Below, one piece after another: positions 46,077-55,067 of a DNA stretch of 64,000 nt. The position numbers and the translations under genes were made by a program. This stretch comes from Hyphomicrobiales bacterium (lineage in GTDB: Bacteria; Pseudomonadota; Alphaproteobacteria; Rhizobiales; Beijerinckiaceae): contig JAIXYZ010000007.1 of NCBI GenBank assembly GCA_027489955.1, forward strand, positions 124,001 through 188,000, given 5' to 3'. The notes below the pieces were generated by a model. It saw only the letters and a program-made list of their open reading frames with translations, made no database searches and was not told the origin of the DNA. Every line of letters begins with the position of its first letter. Within the stretch, counting starts at the first letter, position 1.

Positions 46077-46754
46077 TCAGCCCCAGCCGCCGATCTCCGC
46101 CAGCCGCCGCCTCTGGCGGCCTTCCGCGTCGAAATTGGCCGGGTCGAGCCAGGCGTCGAACGCGGCCCGGCGTGAGGGCCACTCGCCGTCGGTGATCGCG
46201 TACCAGGCGGTGTCGCGGTTGCGGCCCTTGATCACCATGTGCTGCCGGAACAGACCTTCGGCACGGAATCCGTAGCGCAATGCGGCCGCCTTGGAGGGTT
46301 CATTGCGGTCGTCGCATTTCCATTCCAGCCGGCGATAGCCGAGATCGAAGCCGATATCGGCCGCCAGCATGATCGCCTCCGTGGCGATCGTCGTGCGCTG
46401 CAGGGCCGGCGGGAACGCGATGTATCCGACCTCGAACACGCCATGCTCGGGCCGAACCTCCATAAGCAGCAGGTGCCCCATCGCGCGGCCGCTCGCCCGC
46501 TCGACCACCGCATAGGCGAAGGCCGACGGCCTGCGTGCGCAAAGCCCGTCGAGTATGGTGCGGTAGGCCGTCTCGTCCGGCGGCGGCGGGGCGGACAGGA
46601 AGGTCCACATCTCCGGGTGGGGCAGGACGAGAGGCGCAAGGTCGGGGCCGTGCCGGGCGGGATCGAGCCGCTCGAGACGCGCATGCCGGCCCTCGCGGGA
46701 CGCCACGTCCGGCAGGTCTCTGGGGCTCCAGTCGGTCAGGTCGGCGGCGGTCAC
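46077..46754 (-). CDS. GNAT acetyltransferase (RimJ/RimL type)
   Basis: 225 residues. N-terminal RLERLDPARHGPDL, WTFLSAPPPPDETAYRTIL, acetyl-CoA region EVGYIAFPPALQRTTIATEAIMLAADIGFDLGYRRLEWKCDDRNEPSKAAALRYGFRAEGLFRQHMV, a strong signature of RimJ/RimL-like enzymes that acetylate protein N termini or small amines. GTG 46754 has GGAGA upstream; the longer open frame is not credible. Convergent with the dehydrogenase gene, 4 bases apart. Confidence 0.88.
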   Translation of the reverse strand: MTAADLTDWSPRDLPDVASREGRHARLERLDPARHGPDLAPLVLPHPEMWTFLSAPPPPDETAYRTILDGLCARRPSAFAYAVVERASGRAMGHLLLMEVRPEHGVFEVGYIAFPPALQRTTIATEAIMLAADIGFDLGYRRLEWKCDDRNEPSKAAALRYGFRAEGLFRQHMVIKGRNRDTAWYAITDGEWPSRRAAFDAWLDPANFDAEGRQRRRLAEIGGWG

Positions 46755-46959
46755 ATTCGGTCTCCGGCGGGTCGCTCCGCAGCATACGGTCCGCGAGGTC
46801 GTGACGTTAGGGCACGTCAAGCGGTAAAGTGGCGATGGCGCGGCGCTTTTGCGGCAAGTGTGGCTTTTCCCGCATAGCCAGCCAAGCGCGGCGGGCCGTA
46901 GATGCATGCGGCTTTCCTCGCGCCGGGTGATTCGGCGCGCATGCGATTTGGAGACGACG

Positions 46960-47550
46960 ATGCGGGCAAGGTCCCTGTTTGCCGCTGCAGCGATGGCGCT
47001 GGCCGTTGCCGGCTGCCAGTACAAGCCCGTGGCTGACCCGCAGATCAGCCCGCGCGACAAGCAGTGGATCGAGATGGCCGGGACCGCGCAGGTCGACCGG
47101 CAGTTCGAGCGCTACCTCATCGACGACCCCACGGGCGAGAAGCCGGGCACGGTCGTCGTCGATACGTTCAACCGCTACCTCTACTACGTCATGGAGGACC
47201 GCAAGGCGATCCGCTACGGCGTTGCGGTGGGCGACGAGGCCTTCGGCTGGACCGGCACGTCCACAATCCAGCGCAAGGCCGAATGGCCGAACTGGAACCC
47301 GCCGGCCGAGATGAAACAGCGCTGGCCGCATGTGCGCTTCACCTCCGGCGGCCCCAACAGCCCGCTCGGCGCCCGCGCGCTCTATCTCCACGACGAGAAG
47401 GGCCGCGACACGCTGTATCGCATCCACGGCACTAACGAGCCGGAGAAGATCGGCCAGGCCGTGTCGTCCGGCTGCATCCGCATGCGCAACATCGACGTGG
47501 TCGACCTGTACAACCGCGTGAAGCTCGGCGCGAAGGTCATCGTCAAGTAG
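46960..47550 (+). CDS. L,D-transpeptidase (YkuD domain), lipoprotein
   Basis: Forms 3-3 cross-links or links outer-membrane proteins to peptidoglycan; 196 residues. Lipoprotein signal MRARSLFAAAAMALAVAGCQ (lipidated Cys19), then a YkuD domain about 60-196 with GTVVVDTFNRYLYYVMEDRKAIRYGVAVG and the catalytic HGTNEPEKIGQAVSSGCIRMRNIDVVDLY (His and Cys of HxxN...SxGCxR). ATG 46960 selected by the lipobox. A strong terminator follows. Confidence 0.95.
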   Translation: MRARSLFAAAAMALAVAGCQYKPVADPQISPRDKQWIEMAGTAQVDRQFERYLIDDPTGEKPGTVVVDTFNRYLYYVMEDRKAIRYGVAVGDEAFGWTGTSTIQRKAEWPNWNPPAEMKQRWPHVRFTSGGPNSPLGARALYLHDEKGRDTLYRIHGTNEPEKIGQAVSSGCIRMRNIDVVDLYNRVKLGAKVIVK

Positions 47551-47580
47551 GACGGTCCCGCTGGCGCAGGCCGAAACGAC

Positions 47581-47609
47581 AAGGGGCGCCCGAAGGCGCC
47601 CCTTTTTCG
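47581..47609 (+). terminator. Rho-independent terminator after the L,D-transpeptidase gene
   Basis: Stem AAGGGGCGCC / GGCGCCCCTT with a CGAA tetraloop followed by TTTCG; textbook intrinsic terminator 30 bases after the stop codon. Confidence 0.85.
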
Positions 47610-47628
47610 TTGGAAGCCGGATGCGGCC

Positions 47629-47832
47629 TCAGGAGAACATGTTGTCCTTGCGCAGCAGCGGGGGCAGGTCCCGCTGCGCCGGCTGGCGGGTCTCGCCCGT
47701 CTTGCCGTAACGCGCCGCGGCCGCGACGGCGGCGATCCCAATCGCGGCGAAGCCCGCCTGCTGGGCGGCCTGCGCGACGGGCTCGAGCCGCACCTGCGGC
47801 TGGTTCTCACGAGGATCGAAAGCTTGTCCCAT
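47629..47832 (-). CDS. Small hypothetical protein
   Basis: 67 residues: a polar N terminus MGQAFDPRENQPQVRLEPVAQ, a central Ala-rich hydrophobic stretch AGFAAIGIAAVAAAARYG that may be a weak membrane segment, and a C terminus QRDLPPLLRKDNMFS. It begins in a normal place and fills an otherwise empty gap, so I consider it likely to be real, but family and function are unknown. Confidence 0.55.
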   Translation of the reverse strand: MGQAFDPRENQPQVRLEPVAQAAQQAGFAAIGIAAVAAAARYGKTGETRQPAQRDLPPLLRKDNMFS

Positions 47833-47961
47833 TGTCCCTTGCTCGGATGATGAAGCGGCCGATTTCTCCGGCCGCCACGTCTATGTCCCTGCGGCCGAAG
47901 GCGCGCGCGTGGCCTGATTGCGGCCCCTTCGTGACGCCTATGCCCGCAACGGGCGATGGGA

Positions 47962-48729
47962 TCAGGGTGTGGCTTTATCGTTAACGTTCCGTTGCGGAAC
48001 GGCAGCGGGGGCGAACTGGCAGAGCCGGTAACCCGAGCGCCGCGCCGCCAGGTCGAGATGGGTGTGGTCGCCGTGATAGCGGTCCGCGCCATGGCCGAGC
48101 ACGGTCGTGAACCGGGCGCAGGTCAGCGCACGGTATCCCTCGTCCTCCGGCACGACCGGATCGCCGCCGGGCAGTCCCGCCGCGTCGGCCATGCGCAGGC
48201 CGCGCACGTCAGCCGCGTTCCCGGTGGCATGCTCGCTGAGCTTGGCCCCGACGATGCGGTTGCGGCCGCGGCACTCGTAGCCCGAGCCCATGGCGATGGC
48301 GGCGACGCCCTTCGTCGTGGCGTGGGCGGCCAGGTCGCGCACCCAGCCGGCCAGGGCCCCCGCCATCGCGCAATTGACCACGGGCGGCGCGTCGAACGTG
48401 ACCCACCGCCCGTCGCCGACCTTCACCCTGCGCAGGGAGACGGGCGCGGCCATGCCGCACCCGTTCTCGCCCGGCACGGCCGCCGCGGCCGCAGCATCGA
48501 TCCCCTCGTCGGCGTCCAGGGCGGCGCAGGCGGCATCGACCGGCGGCGGGGCAGCGATCGCGGGCGCCGCTGCGGCTGGCGGGGTCCCGGGTGTGTCCGT
48601 CGGAGGCGCGGGAGAGAGTTCGGCCGGGCGTCGCGGCGGTTCGGGCATGACGTCCTGCGCCGCAGCGGCCCCGAAGCCCGTCAGGGCGGGCGCCAGGAGG
48701 AGGAGCGTTGCCGGAATAAGACGCTTCAT
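47962..48729 (-). CDS. Extensin-like C-terminal domain protein
   Basis: 255 residues, secreted: signal [24 protein letters not shown], then a Pro/Ala-rich linker ([21 protein letters not shown]) and an extensin-like/DUF882-type domain with [64 protein letters not shown]-like run and [20 protein letters not shown]. The conserved His/Asp pattern resembles D-Ala-D-Ala metallopeptidase folds, so cell-wall cleavage is possible. Near an L,D-transpeptidase gene. Confidence 0.88.
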   Translation of the reverse strand: [255 protein letters not shown]

Positions 48730-48782
48730 CCCCTCCACATGGCGCTGGGGAAGGCGCCGGCAAGTCCGGCGTCGGCAACCGG

Positions 48783-50231
48783 CTAGCGCGCCAGGGGAGG
48801 TGCCGCGAACCCGCCGGTCAGGCTCTCCAGCCAGCCCGCGACGGCGATCGCCATCCGGTCGGCCCCTTCGGGCGCGACGATCTGTACGCCCGCCGGAAGG
48901 CCCTGCGCCGTCCGCAGGACCGGGGCCACGGCGGCGGGCAGGTGCGCGACGGTCGCCAGCGAGGACCAGACGAGGAAATCGAAATAGGGGCGCGGCACGC
49001 CGTCGACGTCGAGCGTCCGGGCATGGAAATCGGGCGCAGCGTCGTGCGGGATCGCAACGACCGGCGCCGGCGGCATGAGCACCACGTCCCAATCCTCGAA
49101 GAAGGCGGACCAGGCGCGCTTCAGCCCCGCCCGCGTCTCCTGCAAGGCCCGCCACGTCGCCACGTCGAGCCGCGCGCCCCTCGCCTGCAGCGCCCGGTGC
49201 GACCGGTCCTCCGACGCAAAGCCCCGGGCCGCCTCGGCGAGCCGGTCGCGGATCTTCTGCGGCAGGCCAGCGGCGACGATGGCATGGTTGATGAGCGCGT
49301 AGGTCTCGAACGCCTCCTGAAAGGAAAAGGCCGGCCGCGCGCCCTCGTCGACGATGGCCCCTTCGCCGGCCATCAGGTCGGCGGCCTTCTCCACGGCCGC
49401 CCTGACGCCCGCCTGCACCGGCGCGAACGGATCGTGGGACCACAGCGCCACGCGCAGGCCCTTCAGCCCGGCGCGGCGCGGCGGGTCGAGGCGCGGCCGC
49501 GCGCCGTCCAGACGGGGCGGCCCGGCGATCACGTCGAGGACGAGGGACAGGTCCCGTGCGCTGCGGGCGATGGGACCGGCGACCGTCAGGTCGGATTCGG
49601 CGGTGATGCCCGGCGCCGGCGGCACGTGGCCGCGCGTGGAGACCAGCCCCCAGGTCGGCTTGAGGCCGAAGACGCCGCAGGCATGGGAGGGCCAGCGGAT
49701 GGAGCCGCCGAGGTCGGAGCCGACCTCGAAGGCGCTCAGGCCCGCGGCGACGGCCGCAGCCGCCCCGCCCGAGGATCCGCCGGGCGAGCGGGACAGGTCC
49801 CACGGATTGGACGTCGCGCCATAGACGGCGTTGGCGGCCTGGAAGTCGCCGGAAAAGGGCGGGACGTTGGTCTTGCCCAGGATGACCGCGCCGGCGGCGC
49901 GCAGCCTGGCGACGACCGTCGCATCCGCTTCCGGAACACGCTCGCGAAAGGTCGGAGCGCCTGCGGTCGAGACGATGCCCGCCACATCGAAGGCGTCCTT
50001 CACGGTGATCGGCAGGCCCTCCAGGGGGCGGCCTTCGCCCGCGGCCAGCCTGCGCTCACTCTCGGCCGCCGCCTGGGCCGCGCCGGCCCGGTCCAGGGCG
50101 ACGACGGCGTTCAGCGCGGGATTGATCCTGTCGATCCGTGCGAGCGTGGCGTCCAGGAGCTCCGTCGCGGACAGGGCGCCGGCGCCGAGGGCGGCGCGCA
50201 GCGCGGTGGCGTCGCCCGGGAAATCGCTCAC
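48783..50231 (-). CDS. Amidase (amidase-signature family)
   Basis: 482 residues. Ser-cisSer-Lys triad visible: Lys in LPITVKDAFDVAG, cis-Ser in SPGGSSGGAAAAVAAG, nucleophile Ser in EVGSDLGGSIRWPSHACGVFGLKPT. No GatC or GatB is nearby, so it is a stand-alone amide hydrolase, not the tRNA amidotransferase. Substrate unknown. GTG 50231 overlaps the marR stop (GTGA) and makes one unit with it. Confidence 0.93.
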   Translation of the reverse strand: MSDFPGDATALRAALGAGALSATELLDATLARIDRINPALNAVVALDRAGAAQAAAESERRLAAGEGRPLEGLPITVKDAFDVAGIVSTAGAPTFRERVPEADATVVARLRAAGAVILGKTNVPPFSGDFQAANAVYGATSNPWDLSRSPGGSSGGAAAAVAAGLSAFEVGSDLGGSIRWPSHACGVFGLKPTWGLVSTRGHVPPAPGITAESDLTVAGPIARSARDLSLVLDVIAGPPRLDGARPRLDPPRRAGLKGLRVALWSHDPFAPVQAGVRAAVEKAADLMAGEGAIVDEGARPAFSFQEAFETYALINHAIVAAGLPQKIRDRLAEAARGFASEDRSHRALQARGARLDVATWRALQETRAGLKRAWSAFFEDWDVVLMPPAPVVAIPHDAAPDFHARTLDVDGVPRPYFDFLVWSSLATVAHLPAAVAPVLRTAQGLPAGVQIVAPEGADRMAIAVAGWLESLTGGFAAPPLAR

Positions 50232-50701
50232 GAGCCGCCCTCCAGCGCGCGGGCCTCGGCACGCCAGGCGAGCACGATCCGCTCCAGCTCCGCCACGTCC
50301 GCGCCGGGCAGGCGGCCCAGCGTGCGCGCCACGTAGTCCGCCTGGACCTTGAGGCCCGCCTGCGCCAGCGCCTGTCCCTTCGGGGTGAGGTGGAGGGCAT
50401 GGGAGCGGCGGTCGCCGGGGATCGCGCGGCGCTCCACCAGTCCTGCTTCCACCAGCCGGTCCACCAGGCCCGACACGTTGCCCTTGGTGACGTAGAGCCG
50501 CTCGGCGAGTTCCTGCTGGGTCGCGCCCTCGCGCTCGGTCAGCGTCGAGATCAGGTCGAACTGAGGAATGGACAGGCCGATCGCCCGCAGGCGGGCGCTC
50601 ATGGCGGTGGTCAGCCTCTGCTGCAGCCGCACGAAGCGGAGCCACACCCGCGTCGGGTCCGGCTCCGCGCCCTCCGGCCGCCCGCCTGTCTCAGCCGCCA
50701 T
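50228..50701 (-). CDS. MarR family transcriptional regulator
   Basis: 157 residues with winged-helix core: LSIPQFDLISTLTEREGATQQELAERLYVTKGNVSGLVDRLVEAGLVERRAIPGDRRSHALHLTPKG, including the DxRS wing. Translationally coupled to the amidase, so it probably controls that gene in response to a small ligand. I chose ATG 50701 (GGGGCGAG upstream); ATG 50722 or GTG 50752 also fit. A palindrome lies just upstream. Confidence 0.9.
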   Translation of the reverse strand: MAAETGGRPEGAEPDPTRVWLRFVRLQQRLTTAMSARLRAIGLSIPQFDLISTLTEREGATQQELAERLYVTKGNVSGLVDRLVEAGLVERRAIPGDRRSHALHLTPKGQALAQAGLKVQADYVARTLGRLPGADVAELERIVLAWRAEARALEGGS

Positions 50702-50746
50702 TCCGCTCGCCCCTGCACCCATCCCGCCGCGGTCGCGCCCGCGACG

Positions 50747-50760
50747 GTTCACATGGAAAC
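50747..50760 (-). promoter_or_regulatory. Candidate MarR operator
   Basis: GTTTCCATGTGAAC on the minus strand, a 10-of-14 palindrome centred on CATG, within ATAGTTTCCATGTGAACC. MarR regulators often bind such sites at their own promoters. It lies 46-59 bases upstream of the chosen start. Confidence 0.4.
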
Positions 50761-50791
50761 TATCGGCTGGCGAAAGGCTTGGCGAGCCCCG

Positions 50792-53700
50792 TCATTCCGC
50801 CGGGGTGCCCGCGGCCTCGCGCGCTTCGCGTTCCCCGCGCCGGGCGGCACGGCGGGCGATGCGCGCCTCCTTCCGCCCGCGGCGCCATTCGCCGAGCCGC
50901 GCCAGCACCATCAGGGCCGCCGGCGTCACCACGAGGGTGAGGATCGTGGCGAAGCCCAGGCCGAAGACGATGGCGGTGGACAGGTGCACCCACCATTGCG
51001 TGGAGGGCGCGCCGATCGCGACGTCCCGCGTCACGAAGTCGATGTTGATGCCGAACGCGATGGCGAGCACGCCGAGCACCGCCGTCACCGCCGTGAGCAC
51101 GACCGGGCGCGCGCGCTCCCGGCACGTCTCGAGGATGGCGTCGTACGCGTTGACGCCCTCGTGCCGCAGCCTGTCATAGGTGTCGATCAGCACGATGTTG
51201 TTGTTCACGATCACGCCCGCATTGGCGATGATCCCGATGCCGGTCATGACCACGCCGAAGGCCTGGCCCATGATCATGAGCCCGATCAGCACGCCGATGG
51301 TCGAGAGCACGACGGCGGACAGGACCAGCAGCACGCTGCTGAACTTGTTGAACTGCGCCAGCAGGATCGCGAAGATCAGGAAGATCGCCGCGCCGAACGC
51401 CTTCATCAGGAAGGCTCCGGCCTTCTCGCGTTCCTCGTCCTCGCCCTTCAGGCGGAACGTCACGCCCTCGATCCGGTTCTTGCCGATCTCCGCCAAGACC
51501 GCCTGCTGCACGGCGGCCGTCTGCACCCCCTCGGCCACGTTGGCGGTGACGGTGACGACGCGCTGCCCGCCCACGCGGTTGATCAGGCCGACCTTCTGTT
51601 CCGGCACGCGCTTGACGAAGTTCGAGATCGGCACCGCGCCCATGGCGGTGTTGATCCTCAGGTCGTCGAGCTGGTCGAGGTTCCGCCGGTCCTCGGGGAA
51701 CCGCACCAGGATGTCGACCGCCTTGTCGGTGTCGTTCGGCCGGTATTCGGAGACCTTCACGCCGTTGGTGACGAGCTGCACGGCGGTGCCCACGGTCGAG
51801 GGCGAGGCGCCGAACTTGGCAGCCTCGCTCTTGTCGACCTGGAGCTTCCAGTCGATGCCCGGCAGGGGCAGGCCGTCGTCCACGTCCCGGGCATCGGGGC
51901 TGGCCCGCAGGAGCTCTGCGGCCTTGCGCGCCGCCGCGGCGAGCCTGGCCGGGTCGTTCGAGGCGATCTGCAGCGTGATCGGCTTGCCCGTCGGCGGGCC
52001 CGCCTTGGGCTTGGTCACCTCGATGATGACGCCGGGAATGTCGGCGGTGGCCTTGCGGATGTCCTCCATGATCACGGAGGCCTTGCGGCGCTCGCGCCAG
52101 TCGACGAACTCGAACTGCACGGTGCCGACCGTGTCCTCGGTCACCTCGTTGGAGCCGCGCTGGCCCTCGCCGGCGCGGGCATAGATCGTGCCGATCTCCG
52201 GCATCTTCTGCAGATGCTGCTCCACCTGGCGCACCAGCGCGTCCTTCTCCGCGATGGACAGGTTGCCGCGGGCCCGCACCTGAACGAGCGCGAAATCGGG
52301 CTCGACTTCGGGGAAGAACTCCACGCCGTTGCCGAACCGCCCGTAGGAGAAGATCACGCCGACGAGCAGCATCAGCGCGGCGAGCAGCGTCATGCCGGGA
52401 TGGCGGAGCGAGAGCTTCACCGTGCGCATGTACAGCCCGGTGTCGCGCACGCGCTCGTCGCGCACCGGCGCGGCGCGGCCCAGCATCGCGCCCAGCGTCG
52501 GGGTGAAGAACAGCGCCACGACCAGCGAGGCGGACAAGGTCGCGATCAGCGTCAGCGGCATGTACTTCATGAACTCGCCGACGATGCCGGGCCAGAACAT
52601 CAGCGGGGAGAAGGCCGCGACGCGCGTCGCCGTCGCCGCGATGACCGGCCCCGCCATGCGCTTGGCCGCCAGCGAATAGGCGGCCTTGGGCTCCATGCCC
52701 TCGGCCATCCGCCGTTCGGCGAATTCCGACACGATGATCGCGTCGTCCACCAGCATGCCGACCGCCAGGATCAGCGAGAACAGGACGACGATGTTCACCG
52801 TCAGGCCGGCGAGCTGGAGACCCAGGATGCCGGCCAGGAACGAGGCCGGGATCGCGATGCCGATGAACAGGGAGGCGCGCCCGCCGAGGGACACGAGCAT
52901 GATGACGATGACGAGCAGCACCGCGGTGATCACGCTGTTCTGCAATTCGTGCAGCATCGAGCGGATGTCGCGGGACTTGTCCTGCGTGAACGCGACCGTG
53001 ACCGTCTGAGGCCAGGTCTGGCGGAACTGCTCGACCACCTTCTTCACCTGGTCGACGGTCTCGATCAGGTTGGCGCCCGTGCGCTTCACGACCTCGATGG
53101 CGATGGCCGGCTTGCCGTTGATGCGGGTGATCGAGGTGGCGTCCTTGAAGGTCGGCCGCACCTCCGCGACGTCGCCCAGCGTCACCGAGGCGGAGCCCGT
53201 GGCCGCGATGGGGAATTTCAGCACGTCCACCGGGTTCTCGATCAGCGAGGGCACCTTGACGGCGAAACGGCCGCTCGACCCTTCCAGCGCGCCGGCGGCG
53301 ACGAGGCTGTTGCCCGCATTGAACGACGCGATCAGCTGGTCGAGCGAGATGCCGTAGCTCTTCATCAGCATCGGCTCGGCGATGATCTCCACCGCCTCGT
53401 CCCGCGCGCCCCGCAGCTCTGCGGACAGCACGCCCGGCACCTGCTCGATCGCGGTCTTGGCGTCGCGCGCCACCCGCAGCAGCGTCCGCTCGGGCACGTC
53501 GCCGCCGAGGCCCACGACGAGCACGGGGAAGAGCGAGAGGTTGACCTCCTGCACCTTGGGTTCGTCCGCGTCCCGCGGCAGCTCGCGGCGCGCGTCGTCC
53601 ACCTTGGCGCGGACATCCGCCAGCGCGCGGCCGGAATCGAAGCCGGCCTCGAACTCGACCAGCACGTAGCCGCCGCCCTCATAGGAGGCGGATCGCATCT

Positions 53701-53938
53701 CCTTGATGCTGCCGACGCTCTTCAACTGCGTCTCCAGCGGCCGCAGGATGAGCCGTTCGGCATCCTCCGGGCTGATGCCGCGCTGGGTGACGTTCACGTA
53801 GATGATCGGCACCTTGACGTCGGGCTCGGCCTCCTTGGGGATCGACTGGTAGGCCGAGAAGCCCGCGACCAGGAGGAAGAGCAGCGTCGCCAGCGTCAGG
53901 CGCGCATGGGAGATGGCATAGTCGACGGGATTGGCCAT
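50792..53938 (-). CDS. RND efflux permease (HAE1/AcrB-like group)
   Basis: Inner-membrane proton-driven exporter of 1048 residues: two repeats of six TM helices with large periplasmic loops. TM4 carries the proton-relay pair in LAVGMLVDDAIIVSEFAERR; other marks are FLAGILGLQLAGLTVNIVVLFSLI and the C-terminal VVNNNIVLIDTYDRLRHEG. Short loops and NAVIDYAISHARLT start differ from classic AcrB, so substrate range is unknown. The periplasmic adaptor gene lies 49 bases upstream; no outer-membrane factor (TolC) gene is in the window. Confidence 0.94.
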   Translation of the reverse strand: MANPVDYAISHARLTLATLLFLLVAGFSAYQSIPKEAEPDVKVPIIYVNVTQRGISPEDAERLILRPLETQLKSVGSIKEMRSASYEGGGYVLVEFEAGFDSGRALADVRAKVDDARRELPRDADEPKVQEVNLSLFPVLVVGLGGDVPERTLLRVARDAKTAIEQVPGVLSAELRGARDEAVEIIAEPMLMKSYGISLDQLIASFNAGNSLVAAGALEGSSGRFAVKVPSLIENPVDVLKFPIAATGSASVTLGDVAEVRPTFKDATSITRINGKPAIAIEVVKRTGANLIETVDQVKKVVEQFRQTWPQTVTVAFTQDKSRDIRSMLHELQNSVITAVLLVIVIMLVSLGGRASLFIGIAIPASFLAGILGLQLAGLTVNIVVLFSLILAVGMLVDDAIIVSEFAERRMAEGMEPKAAYSLAAKRMAGPVIAATATRVAAFSPLMFWPGIVGEFMKYMPLTLIATLSASLVVALFFTPTLGAMLGRAAPVRDERVRDTGLYMRTVKLSLRHPGMTLLAALMLLVGVIFSYGRFGNGVEFFPEVEPDFALVQVRARGNLSIAEKDALVRQVEQHLQKMPEIGTIYARAGEGQRGSNEVTEDTVGTVQFEFVDWRERRKASVIMEDIRKATADIPGVIIEVTKPKAGPPTGKPITLQIASNDPARLAAAARKAAELLRASPDARDVDDGLPLPGIDWKLQVDKSEAAKFGASPSTVGTAVQLVTNGVKVSEYRPNDTDKAVDILVRFPEDRRNLDQLDDLRINTAMGAVPISNFVKRVPEQKVGLINRVGGQRVVTVTANVAEGVQTAAVQQAVLAEIGKNRIEGVTFRLKGEDEEREKAGAFLMKAFGAAIFLIFAILLAQFNKFSSVLLVLSAVVLSTIGVLIGLMIMGQAFGVVMTGIGIIANAGVIVNNNIVLIDTYDRLRHEGVNAYDAILETCRERARPVVLTAVTAVLGVLAIAFGINIDFVTRDVAIGAPSTQWWVHLSTAIVFGLGFATILTLVVTPAALMVLARLGEWRRGRKEARIARRAARRGEREAREAAGTPAE

Positions 53939-53987
53939 GACGGCATCCTGTTGTCTGGAAAGGGAGCGGCGTTGGACGGCCGGGTGG

Positions 53988-55067
53988 TCAGCCCTGGGGC
54001 GCGTCCGCCGCCACCGGCCTGACCTCCTGGCCTTCCTTCACGAAGTCCTGCCCCTGCACGATCACCCGGGCGCCGTCCTTCAGGCCGGTCAGCCAGAGAT
54101 AGCCCGAACCGTCCTCGGCGATGCCGACGGGCACGAAGGCGACCTTGTCGCCGTCCACCACGGTCCGCACGCCGAGCCGCCCCTGGCCGGAGAAGGTCAG
54201 CGCCGAGCGGGGCACGCGCGCGGCGTCCTGCGGGGCCAGCGTCAGCACGGCCTCCGCGGTGACCCCGTCCGGCATCGCGCCGTCCGCATTGCGGATCTCG
54301 ATGTCGACGCGGTAGGTCCGCGTCTGGGCGGAGGCCGTGCGCGAGATGAAGCGCACGACGCCATCCGCAGTCTGGCCGGTGACGAGCTTGACCCGCGCCT
54401 TGTCGCCGACCTTGACGCCGCCGAGCTGCGTCTCGGCGATTTCCACCACCGCCAGCATCGGATCGAGCGCGACGATCTCCGCGACCGTCGTGCCCGGCTG
54501 GAGGGCCTGCCCCTGCTCGACGGGCACGGTGTTGACGATGCCGGAGATCGGCGCGCGAACCTCGCCCTTCTGCAGTTCGGCACTGGCCTGCGCCAGGGCC
54601 GCCTCCGCCGATTTCAGCTCGGCCTCCAGCTGCGGCCGGTTGATCGCGGGCAGGTTGCCCTGCTCGATCAGCCGGATGCGGGCGGAGAGCTCGGCCTGCC
54701 GCTGCTCCAGCTTGGCGCGGGCCTGCGTGACCTGCGAGACGCGCGCCTCGTCGGAGAGGACCGCGATGACGTCCCCCGCCGCCACGGCCGAGCCGCGCCG
54801 CACCTTCAGGTCGTCGATGACGCCGGGCGCGCGCGCGATGGCCGCCGCTTTGCGGTCGGCTTCGGTGCGGCCGGACAGCGTGATGGTCCGCGCGTGCGTT
54901 TCCACCTTGGCGGTGAACACCGACACCTGGAACGGCGCCGCGACCTGCTGCGTGGCCGCCACCCTGTCCGATGCCGACTTGCGCTCCTCCTTGCCCAGCA
55001 CGCCGGAGCCGATCCAGACGGCGGCGCCCAAGACGAGGACGATGGCGGTGATATGGCTGCCTTTCAT
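53988..55067 (-). CDS. RND efflux periplasmic adaptor (membrane fusion protein)
   Basis: 359 residues, N-terminal anchor/signal GSHITAIVLVLGAAVWIGSGVLG, then biotinyl-lipoyl half (APGVIDDLKVRRGSAVAAGDVIAVLSDEA), a coiled-coil hairpin about 110-160, the second lipoyl half (VRAPISGIVNTVPVEQGQALQPGTTVAEIV) and beta-barrel. Overlaps the tetR stop by 4 bases (ATGA). Links the RND pump to an outer-membrane channel. Confidence 0.93.
   Translation of the reverse strand: MKGSHITAIVLVLGAAVWIGSGVLGKEERKSASDRVAATQQVAAPFQVSVFTAKVETHARTITLSGRTEADRKAAAIARAPGVIDDLKVRRGSAVAAGDVIAVLSDEARVSQVTQARAKLEQRQAELSARIRLIEQGNLPAINRPQLEAELKSAEAALAQASAELQKGEVRAPISGIVNTVPVEQGQALQPGTTVAEIVALDPMLAVVEIAETQLGGVKVGDKARVKLVTGQTADGVVRFISRTASAQTRTYRVDIEIRNADGAMPDGVTAEAVLTLAPQDAARVPRSALTFSGQGRLGVRTVVDGDKVAFVPVGIAEDGSGYLWLTGLKDGARVIVQGQDFVKEGQEVRPVAADAPQG

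Noticed and set aside
50138-54022. Plus-strand open frame of nearly 1300 codons opposite marR and the RND permease
   Set aside because: Composition is Arg/His/Asp/Gly-rich and low in hydrophobics; the opposite strand encodes an intact RND pump with all motifs.
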